A stretch of DNA of 47,115 nucleotides from JAZRYE01 sp045600585 (lineage in GTDB: Bacteria; Bacillota_I; Bacilli_A; RFN20; CAG-826). Under the pieces are notes generated by a model, which ran no database searches, was not told the DNA's origin, and worked only from the letters and a program-made list of their open reading frames with translations. The translations under genes and the position numbers were made by a program. The stretch is from positions 1 through 47,115 of the forward strand of contig JAZRYE010000010.1 of NCBI GenBank assembly GCA_045600585.1, read 5' to 3'. Below are positions 33,615-40,924 of the stretch, piece by piece (position 1 is the first letter of the stretch; each line of letters opens with the position of its first letter).

Positions 33615-36428
33615 ATGAACTTCAAAAAGTCTATTATTGTCACTGCAGCTGTTTCCTTTGGATTAGCTGTCTCTATCATCCCAACTAGCTTGGTATTATC
33701 TCATGCTGGTAGCACTCCTAAATCACTTACTAACGAGATTGTCGCTAGTAAACCTGGTAAAGGCGAAGAAATTACTGTTCTCCCTGAATCACTTGCAAGA
33801 TTCTGGCAAATGGATAATTTATTAGATACATATAAAGACAAAGCAACAGAAATTGGTGACTTAACTCCTTACAATTTAGAAATGGCTAACTGGGTTAATC
33901 ATATCGATGATAAGACATATTTACTTTCTTTATTTAATAAATATGATTCATTCAAACCAACAAATAACGTTCTTTCTTGGACATCTAAGTTAAATGCAAA
34001 GAGCTATAGAGTTATCATTTCTCAAGATAGTAAACTGTCAACAATTGAAAGAGAGTATGTTGTTGATGGTAGTGAGAATAAAGTCACATTTGTTAACCCT
34101 TATAGTGGGGTGAAATATTATTGGCAAGTCATCGCTACAATGAATGACAATTCACTTGTTTATTCTGATATCTTTAACTTTGAAACATCTAAACTCCCAA
34201 GAACATTATATTTACCAGGTGTTTCTAATACTAGAGATTTAGGTGGCCAAGAAACTTCATCTGGTAAAAGAACTAAAGAAGGTCTTTTATATCGTGGCAT
34301 GAGACTTGAAGCTGCTACAGAAGAAGCTCAAATTGAGCTCAAACAAAATTTAGGTGTTAAGACCGATTTGGATTTAAGAGGAATTGGCGAAGGAACAGAA
34401 AATCCTTTAAATATGCCAAATTATTATCATTTCCCTTCTCCAATCGAATATACATATAACACCGCTAATACATCTGGTATTGAATATTATGGTGAAGGAT
34501 CTTTAGTTCCAAGCTTTGGCAATGCTGTTAAGGTTTTAGCAAATAAAGATAATTATCCTGTCTATTTCCATTGCTCTGTTGGTAGAGATAGAACTGGTTT
34601 ATTAGGTATGGTTATCAATTTCCTTTGTGGAGTTAGCAAAGAAGATGCATTTAAAGATTTCACATTATCTTTATTCTCAACCAGTGGTTGCTTGTCAAAG
34701 GGCTCTCCAGTTCTCTACGATAGATTTATTAATATTGTTAATTTCTTTAATGAATTCGATGGCAATAATCTTTCTGAAAAAACTGAAGATTACTTAGTTA
34801 GACATGCTGGTGTTACACATGCTGAATGTGAAAACGTTCGTAAGATTATGACTGGTGAAATTGATACTGGATATGTTCCAGGAACAGCAAATCCTGATTC
34901 ATATGAAGATTTTGCTAAAGTAACATTTAGAAAATATGGAGAACAATCCATTATTAAAATGGTTCAAAAAGGTTCCTTATTAGAAAGACCAGTCATTACA
35001 GGTAGTGGTGAATGGTATAACGGAAATACTTTATGGAACTTCGAAACAGATGTTGTTAATGATGATTTATATTTAGATTACATCGAAAACAACAAATGTC
35101 ATGTAACTCTTCATTACACCGGTATTAATTTACCTGATGAAACATTAGAAGTAACTTCTGGTAGTGAACTTGATTTATCAAGCTATGAAAAAGAAGGATA
35201 CACATTAAAAGTATTAACTGATACATTCGCTCCTATTACTGGTCCAATTGTTGTCACTGAAGACATAAGATTAAATCTTGTCTATACTCCATCTAATGGT
35301 TATGCACCTAAAGGCAAAGCAAGAATTGTTATTTATGCCGGACAAAGTAACTGCGCTGGTGTTGGTCATACAGATGAATTAGAACAAGCAGTTCCACAAG
35401 AATATTTAGATGAAATCGCTGTCGGCTATGAAAATGTATTATTGACAGGCTTTAGCCATGGCATTACTTACGATGGTTTCCATAGAATTACAATTGATCA
35501 TTACAATACAACTATTAATGGTTTAAAAGGTAGATTCGGTGCTGAATTATTCATGGCTGAAAGGTTTGCTAAAGCGTTCCCTGATGAAACTATTTACTTT
35601 GTAAAATACGGTTTCGGTTCTGCTACATTAAACTATGACTTCATCTCTCCTTCTTCAAACTATCCTGCTTATTTTGAACCGGTACAACAAGGCATGCCTC
35701 GTGGTTGGTTATATGACGGAATGATTAATTCTGTTAGAAATACAGTTAATTGGATCAAGGAAAATACAAATACAAATCCAGTTATTGAAGCGTTAATGTG
35801 GATGCAAGGTGAAGGTGATTCTTCATTACCTGAATCAACCACTATCTACAAAGATTCATTTGATAACATGGTCAATGACTTCAAAGGTAACTTCCCTAGC
35901 TATATTGGTAGCCAATTCGGTGTTTATGACGCTGCTATCAGTGAATCAACATTCTGGCCACATGCTATTGAAATCAATGAAGCAAAGAGAAGTAGAATTG
36001 ATGATCATAACTTCTACATTGATACTAATGCTAGAGGTTTAACAACATTATTCGAACCTTATGGCGATGTCGATGCTGCTCACTATGATTCTACTTGCTA
36101 TATTGATTTAGGACATATGTTTGCAGATACTTACATTCGTAATATTAAGCCTGAATATACAACTGATTCTTTAGTCATCCAAAGTGATGAAGAAATGACT
36201 ATCTCTATGAGACAAGTTGGCAGAAAGATTCCAGTTAAGACTTTATTTAATGGAGAAGAAGTTAACGCCTTTGTTAGATACTATACTGATAAGCCTTCTT
36301 TACTTGATGTTGATCGAGTAAATGGCACAGTTACTCCTTTATATAAAGGTAAATGCTTAATTCGTGTCTCTGCTTATTATGAACACGAAGTCCATAACGT
36401 TATTATTCCTGTAACGATTGTTGACTAG
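33615..36428 (+). CDS. Secreted cysteine phosphatase fused to a SASA-type carbohydrate esterase (paralogue 3 of 3)
   Basis: Signal peptide about 1-32. A fibronectin-III-like segment ('VKYYWQVIATMNDNS') precedes the phosphatase domain (about 195-415): 'VSNTRDLGG', 'GLLYRGMRL', 'KTDLDLRG', and P-loop HCSVGRDRTG with Cys320 and Arg326. An InlB-like repeat pair spans about 433-560. Residues about 568-845 form a SASA/SGNH esterase: 'VIYAGQSNCAGVG' with nucleophile Ser578, 'ALMWMQGEGDSS', and 'DAAHYDS' with His823. A short Ig-like end follows. SASA enzymes remove acetyl groups from sialic acid or plant glycans. The gene starts one base after the 1026-aa surface protein and ends the cluster. One secreted chain that may remove both phosphate and acyl groups is unusual. 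Confidence 0.85.
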   Translation: MNFKKSIIVTAAVSFGLAVSIIPTSLVLSHAGSTPKSLTNEIVASKPGKGEEITVLPESLARFWQMDNLLDTYKDKATEIGDLTPYNLEMANWVNHIDDKTYLLSLFNKYDSFKPTNNVLSWTSKLNAKSYRVIISQDSKLSTIEREYVVDGSENKVTFVNPYSGVKYYWQVIATMNDNSLVYSDIFNFETSKLPRTLYLPGVSNTRDLGGQETSSGKRTKEGLLYRGMRLEAATEEAQIELKQNLGVKTDLDLRGIGEGTENPLNMPNYYHFPSPIEYTYNTANTSGIEYYGEGSLVPSFGNAVKVLANKDNYPVYFHCSVGRDRTGLLGMVINFLCGVSKEDAFKDFTLSLFSTSGCLSKGSPVLYDRFINIVNFFNEFDGNNLSEKTEDYLVRHAGVTHAECENVRKIMTGEIDTGYVPGTANPDSYEDFAKVTFRKYGEQSIIKMVQKGSLLERPVITGSGEWYNGNTLWNFETDVVNDDLYLDYIENNKCHVTLHYTGINLPDETLEVTSGSELDLSSYEKEGYTLKVLTDTFAPITGPIVVTEDIRLNLVYTPSNGYAPKGKARIVIYAGQSNCAGVGHTDELEQAVPQEYLDEIAVGYENVLLTGFSHGITYDGFHRITIDHYNTTINGLKGRFGAELFMAERFAKAFPDETIYFVKYGFGSATLNYDFISPSSNYPAYFEPVQQGMPRGWLYDGMINSVRNTVNWIKENTNTNPVIEALMWMQGEGDSSLPESTTIYKDSFDNMVNDFKGNFPSYIGSQFGVYDAAISESTFWPHAIEINEAKRSRIDDHNFYIDTNARGLTTLFEPYGDVDAAHYDSTCYIDLGHMFADTYIRNIKPEYTTDSLVIQSDEEMTISMRQVGRKIPVKTLFNGEEVNAFVRYYTDKPSLLDVDRVNGTVTPLYKGKCLIRVSAYYEHEVHNVIIPVTIVD

Positions 36429-36451
36429 TTGATTAGTGAATATTATTATTT

Positions 36452-36475
36452 GACCTCATTAATTTGAGGTCTTTT
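36452..36475 (+). terminator. Rho-independent terminator ending the glycan cluster
   Basis: GACCTCA (36452-36458) pairs with TGAGGTC (36465-36471) across a TTAATT loop, followed by TTTT. It lies 23 bases after the stop codon of the phosphatase/esterase gene. Confidence 0.75.
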
Positions 36476-36733
36476 ACATTTGAAAGTTTTAAAACTATGA
36501 AATCTAGCTGGGAATACTAAATAAATTACTCCCATTTACATTTCGTAGAACACTTTAAATTTAAACGAGGAGTAATTGATTTTCTATTAATTCAACTATT
36601 TGATTAGTCTGAATAAGTGTATTGTTCCGTGTTATTAATAAATAATAGCCGTTTTAAGACGAATTAATATAGTAGTGGCTTAATTATTCAAGAAATAATC
36701 ATTGCTGTTCCTAATCGTTCTATTTTGTTCAAT
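36476..36733. other. Intergenic stretch without a recognisable gene
   Basis: Together with the flanking terminators this forms a 348-base gap between convergent genes. I see no credible open frame. AATTACTCC (36524-36532) and GGAGTAATT (36569-36577) are a perfect 9-bp inverted repeat with a 36-base loop, whose purpose is not apparent. The rest is AT-rich and may be decayed sequence. Confidence 0.5.
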
Positions 36734-36761
36734 AAAAAAGTACCCTTTTTAATTAGGGTAC
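36734..36761 (-). terminator. Rho-independent terminator for the 621-aa lipoprotein gene
   Basis: Read on the minus strand: GTACCCT (36755-36761), an eight-base loop, AGGGTAC (36740-36746), then TTTTTT (36734-36739). It sits 15 bases beyond the stop codon of the minus-strand gene. Confidence 0.8.
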
Positions 36762-36776
36762 CTTTGATTGTTTTGA

Positions 36777-38642
36777 TTAAGCTACATGTTCGAGAATGAA
36801 GAAGTAGTTACCAGCTGTGTTATCAACGAATGACCAGTATTCATCATCTCCCCAGTACCAATGTGATTCAGAGTATGTTGCGTATGCTGCAACTTTCTTT
36901 TCATCTTGGACCTTACCAGTAACACCATCGACATATGTTGTTTCGGTCATCTTACCATGCCAGCAATCAGAACTGTGTGTGCTGCGGAAGTTACCTTGCC
37001 AGCCAACACTGAAGTAGTCGCCACCAGGATTACCTTGATCTGTACATGTCATTGGGAGAGATTTATCGCTATCGTTCATATCTCTTGTGTGGATACCAGT
37101 TAAGATGCGGAGAGCGTCTTCTGAGATCCATTTCATTTCGATTAATCTTTGATATGTTCTCATTGCCTCTTCTGATACAACTTTAGCAGCTGCTAAGTAA
37201 GCAATGAATGTATCAGCTTTAACAACGCCAATCTTTCTCATGATGTCCATTCTAGCGTAGATTCTTAATTGATCAGCTGCTTCAACGAAGTAGTGAGAAT
37301 TGATATCATCATCTTTGAAATTAACATGACCATCATATGAAACTTGTTCACATTTGAATTCGGCTTTGAAGCTTGGGTAATTGCCTTTGACTACATAGCC
37401 TGTACTGTAATATGCTCTATAGAAATCTGAAGCAAGTGTAGTATTTGTAATGAAAGAGTAACGATCATCTAATTTGCTGAATCCTTCGAAGTTCTTTCTA
37501 ATAAGATCTCTTGCAGTGATGAATTCACTTCTGAGTTCTTCTTGGCTAACTTCAGCATAGAGACAAGCTTGAGCTGCGATTGCTACGTTAACATCTAAGT
37601 TATGTGCAAGGTTAGCGAAGATACCAGTAAGTGGAGCTTTCATTTCTCCAGCGAAGTTGTACATATATTCAAGTCTATTGATGTATCTTTCAATAACGCT
37701 CTTAGTAGATTTACCACTAATTTGTGTAGCATAGTTGATAGCTAAGTTACGAAGATCTAATGCTTTTTGGTGATTGTCTTCATAATATTTCTTAGTGAAT
37801 CTTTGAATGATATTAGCACCAACGAAGTTTCTATATGTTTCTTTATCTAATCCATTAGGTAAGCTAACATCTGCGATAGCTGTATCTAAGTCTTTATTTA
37901 AGTTATCCATGAAGCCTGTAACAATAACGTTGTAGTTGTTTTCTAAACATTCTTTAGCGTTCTTGAAGTCATTGATTGTTAAAGAGAACTTTGTTTGTTC
38001 TGGTTTACCTTCATCAATAACATCAACTAATGTCCATTGATTTTTTTCATCTTTAGATAAGTAGATTTCAGAAGTTTGTTCTGTAGCTACGTATGACTTA
38101 TAAGATTGTTCAATGTAATCTGAGAAGTCACGTTTGAAGTTTTCTAAAGGAATAACTTGTAAATTGTGGAATGATTCAAGTGCTTGTTCTTGTTGTTCTA
38201 ATAAGACTTGATCAACCTTAGCTTGAGTTCTAACTTCTTCTGATAATAATTCATTATGGTTTTTGTCTAACTTATCATTCATTGCATCAAGCTTTGAATC
38301 CATTTCAGATAACTTATTCATGACATCTGCAATTGTTGGACCACTTGAACCGTTGAATTGATCGTTCATCGCACTAATGATTGAGAAGATACCACCGACA
38401 ATTGCTGTTGGGCTATCGAACATTGCACCTGCTGCGATGTTTCCGATACCAGAGATTACTGATATTGCGAACTTACCGCCTTCTGCATAATTGAAATGGC
38501 TATTGATGTATCCTTCTTCGAATACTAATTGCTCATCCTTCTTTTCAGCGAATGGATCGTTATTTGGTCCTTTCTTTTGTCCACATCCTACGAGCATCAT
38601 CATTGCTGAAGCGGCGGTGATTACTTTAACTAACTTTTTCAT
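36777..38642 (-). CDS. Unrecognised lipoprotein with glycine-rich hydrophobic segment and coiled coil
   Basis: The lipobox LVGC gives lipidated Cys20 after an N-terminal signal. Residues about 58-92 form a small-residue-rich hydrophobic stretch ('FAISVISGIGNIAAGAMF', then 'SPTAIVGGIFSIISAM'). This is followed by a heptad coiled coil (about 103-155, 'LSEMDSKLDAMNDKLDKNHN'), and most of the remaining chain is predicted helical. A Trp/Tyr/Gly-rich end ('SHWYWGDDEYWSFVDN') closes the protein. A hydrophobic hairpin beside long helices recalls alpha-helical pore-forming toxins, but I cannot place it in a known family. The gene has an AGGAGG ribosome site, its own terminator and promoter, and stands alone between the glycan cluster and the divergent regulator gene. 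Confidence 0.65.
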   Translation of the reverse strand: MKKLVKVITAASAMMMLVGCGQKKGPNNDPFAEKKDEQLVFEEGYINSHFNYAEGGKFAISVISGIGNIAAGAMFDSPTAIVGGIFSIISAMNDQFNGSSGPTIADVMNKLSEMDSKLDAMNDKLDKNHNELLSEEVRTQAKVDQVLLEQQEQALESFHNLQVIPLENFKRDFSDYIEQSYKSYVATEQTSEIYLSKDEKNQWTLVDVIDEGKPEQTKFSLTINDFKNAKECLENNYNVIVTGFMDNLNKDLDTAIADVSLPNGLDKETYRNFVGANIIQRFTKKYYEDNHQKALDLRNLAINYATQISGKSTKSVIERYINRLEYMYNFAGEMKAPLTGIFANLAHNLDVNVAIAAQACLYAEVSQEELRSEFITARDLIRKNFEGFSKLDDRYSFITNTTLASDFYRAYYSTGYVVKGNYPSFKAEFKCEQVSYDGHVNFKDDDINSHYFVEAADQLRIYARMDIMRKIGVVKADTFIAYLAAAKVVSEEAMRTYQRLIEMKWISEDALRILTGIHTRDMNDSDKSLPMTCTDQGNPGGDYFSVGWQGNFRSTHSSDCWHGKMTETTYVDGVTGKVQDEKKVAAYATYSESHWYWGDDEYWSFVDNTAGNYFFILEHVA

Positions 38643-38673
38643 TTGTTTATCCTCCTATGCTTGGGATGTCTAT

Positions 38674-38702
38674 ATACTATATTGAATATCATTAATAAAC
38701 AA
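38674..38702 (-). promoter_or_regulatory. Possible promoter of the 621-aa lipoprotein gene
   Basis: On the minus strand, TTGTTT (38697-38702) and TAGTAT (38674-38679) are separated by 17 bases, about 32 bases before the start codon at 38642. AGGAGG at about 38651-38656 is the ribosome site. Sequence match only. Confidence 0.35.
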
Positions 38703-38772
38703 CACCCGTATAATTAGAAAAATAGGTAAATTTTAAATTAATTTTCGTTTATTTAATTATATTATTGATATT

Positions 38773-38790
38773 TTATGTAATATTACATAA
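38773..38790. promoter_or_regulatory. 18-bp perfect palindrome in the divergent promoter region
   Basis: TTATGTAATATTACATAA is its own reverse complement and lies 29 bases before the LexA/LuxR-type regulator gene. A palindrome of this length in a regulatory gap is a likely operator. Its centre also contains a TAATAT stretch that could overlap promoter elements. Confidence 0.5.
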
Positions 38791-38799
38791 TATTAAAGA

Positions 38800-38811
38800 G
38801 AACAAATGTTC
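38800..38811 (+). promoter_or_regulatory. SOS-box-like site GAACAAATGTTC
   Basis: The sequence fits the core of the Gram-positive LexA/DinR box (GAAC-RNRY-GTTY). It lies eight bases before the start codon of a gene whose product has a LexA-like DNA-binding N-terminus. The outer C of the consensus is absent on both sides. It occupies the place of a normal ribosome site, so a bound repressor would block transcription start or elongation there. Confidence 0.5.
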
Positions 38812-38819
38812 ACTTAAAT

Positions 38820-40022
38820 ATGAAACAAATAAACGAAACACGAATTCAAAACACATTAAATTATATTAATTCTTATTATGACACGCATAAGGAATGCCCA
38901 ACATATAGAGATATTCTTGAGGAATGTAAATATTCTTCTTTATCTTTAGTTCATTCTGATATTAAAAGATTAAAAGAAAGAGGAATTCTTGTTGAAGGTG
39001 AATTCCAACAAATTAAATTAAAAAAACAAAAACAAGAATCTTTATATAAATACAGTTATCCATATTTAATGATGACAGATGCTTTTAATAATATAGATAG
39101 ATTATATGATGATGAAAAAATGCTTTTAGAAGCTCAAGATCTTTATCTTAAGGGTGAATTTTTAAAATGCGTTGATTTATGTAAAAAAATAATTGCTACA
39201 TTTAATGATGAAAGTACGATATTCGGTGCGAAGTTTACTTTATGCTGCGCAGGTCTATATCTTGGTAAAGATGAATACTGGAAAGATTTCTTTAAAATGA
39301 TGATCACTTATACGCCTAAAGATGAAGGCGAAAAGATGGAAAAAGAAATGACAGCGTATTACCTTAGTTCCATTCTTGGAAGCAATGAAAAAATACCTTC
39401 ATGGATTGCAGAAGGTAGATTTTATAAATTAAGAAAAGACGCATACCCTTTAGTAAATTTGTTGTATATCGGTTATGTCATGAAAGAAAATCCTTCAACT
39501 CCGCCTAGTCTTCTTGAGCCATTATGTGCGATTGCCTTTCTTAATAAATTAGATTTATGCCAAGTTTGTATGGATTTATATTTAGCTATTTCTTATCACT
39601 ATGTTGGCAATAATAGTGAATATTTTGATGCTCATTTAAGAAATGCAGTTAAAACATGTCTTAAACATGGTTGGTTAACCCCTTTATCACAAATGAAAAA
39701 ATCTTTAGGCATGGCAATGGAACCAATTATTGAAAGATATGATGAATCATTAGTTAACCAAATTAGTAATTTGAACAAACAAATGAAAGTTGGTTTCAAC
39801 TCTATTTATTCTTCTTTAGTTGGTGAAAATCAATTGAGAGATTTAACATTCCGTGAGATTGAAATTATCAACTTTGTTAGACTTGGCCGTTCTACTAAAG
39901 AAATTGCAAATAAACTATATCTTTCAGTTGATACGATTAAATACCATTTAAGTTCCATATATTTGAAACTTGGCGTTTCTGGTAGAAGTGAACTAAAAAA
40001 GAAAATTAAGAACTTCTTATGA
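38820..40022 (+). CDS. Regulator with N-terminal LexA-like winged helix and C-terminal LuxR HTH
   Basis: Residues about 6-66 align with the LexA DNA-binding domain: 'LNYINSYYDTHKECPTYRDI', then 'SSLSLVHSDIKRLKERGILV' (compare LexA 'PsxrEI...SSsxVxxHLxxLexkGxI'). There is no LexA peptidase domain. The middle (about 75-330) is helical and could be TPR-like ('KMLLEAQDLYLKGEFLKCVD'). The last 62 residues are a LuxR HTH ('LTFREIEIINFVRLGRSTKE', 'ANKLYLSVDTIKYHLSSIYL'). Two DNA-binding domains in one chain are unusual. There is no clear ribosome site before ATG 38820; a GAACAAATGTTC box precedes it. It overlaps the radical SAM gene by four bases (ATGA). Confidence 0.8.
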   Translation: MKQINETRIQNTLNYINSYYDTHKECPTYRDILEECKYSSLSLVHSDIKRLKERGILVEGEFQQIKLKKQKQESLYKYSYPYLMMTDAFNNIDRLYDDEKMLLEAQDLYLKGEFLKCVDLCKKIIATFNDESTIFGAKFTLCCAGLYLGKDEYWKDFFKMMITYTPKDEGEKMEKEMTAYYLSSILGSNEKIPSWIAEGRFYKLRKDAYPLVNLLYIGYVMKENPSTPPSLLEPLCAIAFLNKLDLCQVCMDLYLAISYHYVGNNSEYFDAHLRNAVKTCLKHGWLTPLSQMKKSLGMAMEPIIERYDESLVNQISNLNKQMKVGFNSIYSSLVGENQLRDLTFREIEIINFVRLGRSTKEIANKLYLSVDTIKYHLSSIYLKLGVSGRSELKKKIKNFL

Positions 40023-40909
40023 GATACAACCATTTAAATGATTTTTATAAAAAGAAATTTAACGAAAGAGTATTGAAGATTCCTCTTGATGGTGGTTTCT
40101 CTTGCCCTAATCGTGACGGATCCAAAGGAGTTAATGGATGCTTATTTTGTTCTTCTCGTGGAAGTGGAGATAGATTAAAACCTCTTCCGATAAAAGAACA
40201 GGTTGAATACTGGCTTTCTTTTAAAAAAGATAAAGCTAATAAATTTATTGTTTATTTTCAAAATTATAGCAATACATATAAAAGTGTCTCTGAACTTAAA
40301 ACAATTTATGATTCTGCCCTTATTGATGAAAGAATTGTTGGAATAGATATTGCGACTAGATGCGACTGTATTGATGAAGAAATATGTAAACTTTTAGCAA
40401 CATATAAAAATAAGTATTATGTTCAAGTTGAACTCGGTCTTCAAAGTGCTTCTGATAAGACGAAAAAAGAGATGAATCAGGGTTATACAAATTCCAATTT
40501 TATCGAATCCCTAAAATTATTAAATAAATATGGCATTGATACTGTTGTTCATATTATGGTTGGTCTACCAAATGAATCACATAAAGATATTGTAGATACT
40601 GTAAAATTTTTAAATAAACTTAATTATCAAGGAATTAAAATTCATTCCACATTCATTGAGAAAGACACTGGACTATATGAACTTTATAAGCTAGGAAAAT
40701 ATAATCCAATAACATATGAAGAATATATGGAAGAACTTATTTATATCATCACGCATATAAATCCTAATATTATTATTCATAGAGTCACTGGCGATCCTTT
40801 CTTAAAAACTTTTGAGGCACCAGAATGGATGATTCATAAGAAGAATGTGCTAAACAATATTGAAAAGATGCTTAAAGATAGAAATCTCTATCAAGGCATT
40901 TATAATTAA
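40019..40909 (+). CDS. Radical SAM protein, YhcC/YtqA-like (TIGR01212 type)
   Basis: The opening 'MRYNHLNDFYKKKFNERVLK' and the cluster motif 'CPNRDGSKGVNGCLFC' (Cys-x11-Cys-x2-Cys, about residues 29-44) match the YhcC/YtqA group of radical SAM proteins. 'DGGFSCPNRDG' and 'VQVELGLQSASDKTKKEMNQ' are group hallmarks. The cysteines bind a 4Fe-4S cluster that cleaves S-adenosylmethionine. The exact substrate is not settled for the group; a role in RNA or cofactor modification is often suggested. At 296 residues the length is normal. Its ATG overlaps the regulator's stop, so the two are translationally coupled. Confidence 0.85.
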   Translation: MRYNHLNDFYKKKFNERVLKIPLDGGFSCPNRDGSKGVNGCLFCSSRGSGDRLKPLPIKEQVEYWLSFKKDKANKFIVYFQNYSNTYKSVSELKTIYDSALIDERIVGIDIATRCDCIDEEICKLLATYKNKYYVQVELGLQSASDKTKKEMNQGYTNSNFIESLKLLNKYGIDTVVHIMVGLPNESHKDIVDTVKFLNKLNYQGIKIHSTFIEKDTGLYELYKLGKYNPITYEEYMEELIYIITHINPNIIIHRVTGDPFLKTFEAPEWMIHKKNVLNNIEKMLKDRNLYQGIYN

Positions 40910-40924
40910 GAAGAGGTTATAGTT

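Noticed and set aside
437..36428. Sortase-type LPXTG anchoring of the surface proteins
   Set aside because: No LPXTG-like motif was found before the C-terminal helices. The tails are either KGCGGS-helix-RKE or a plain helix with basic residues.
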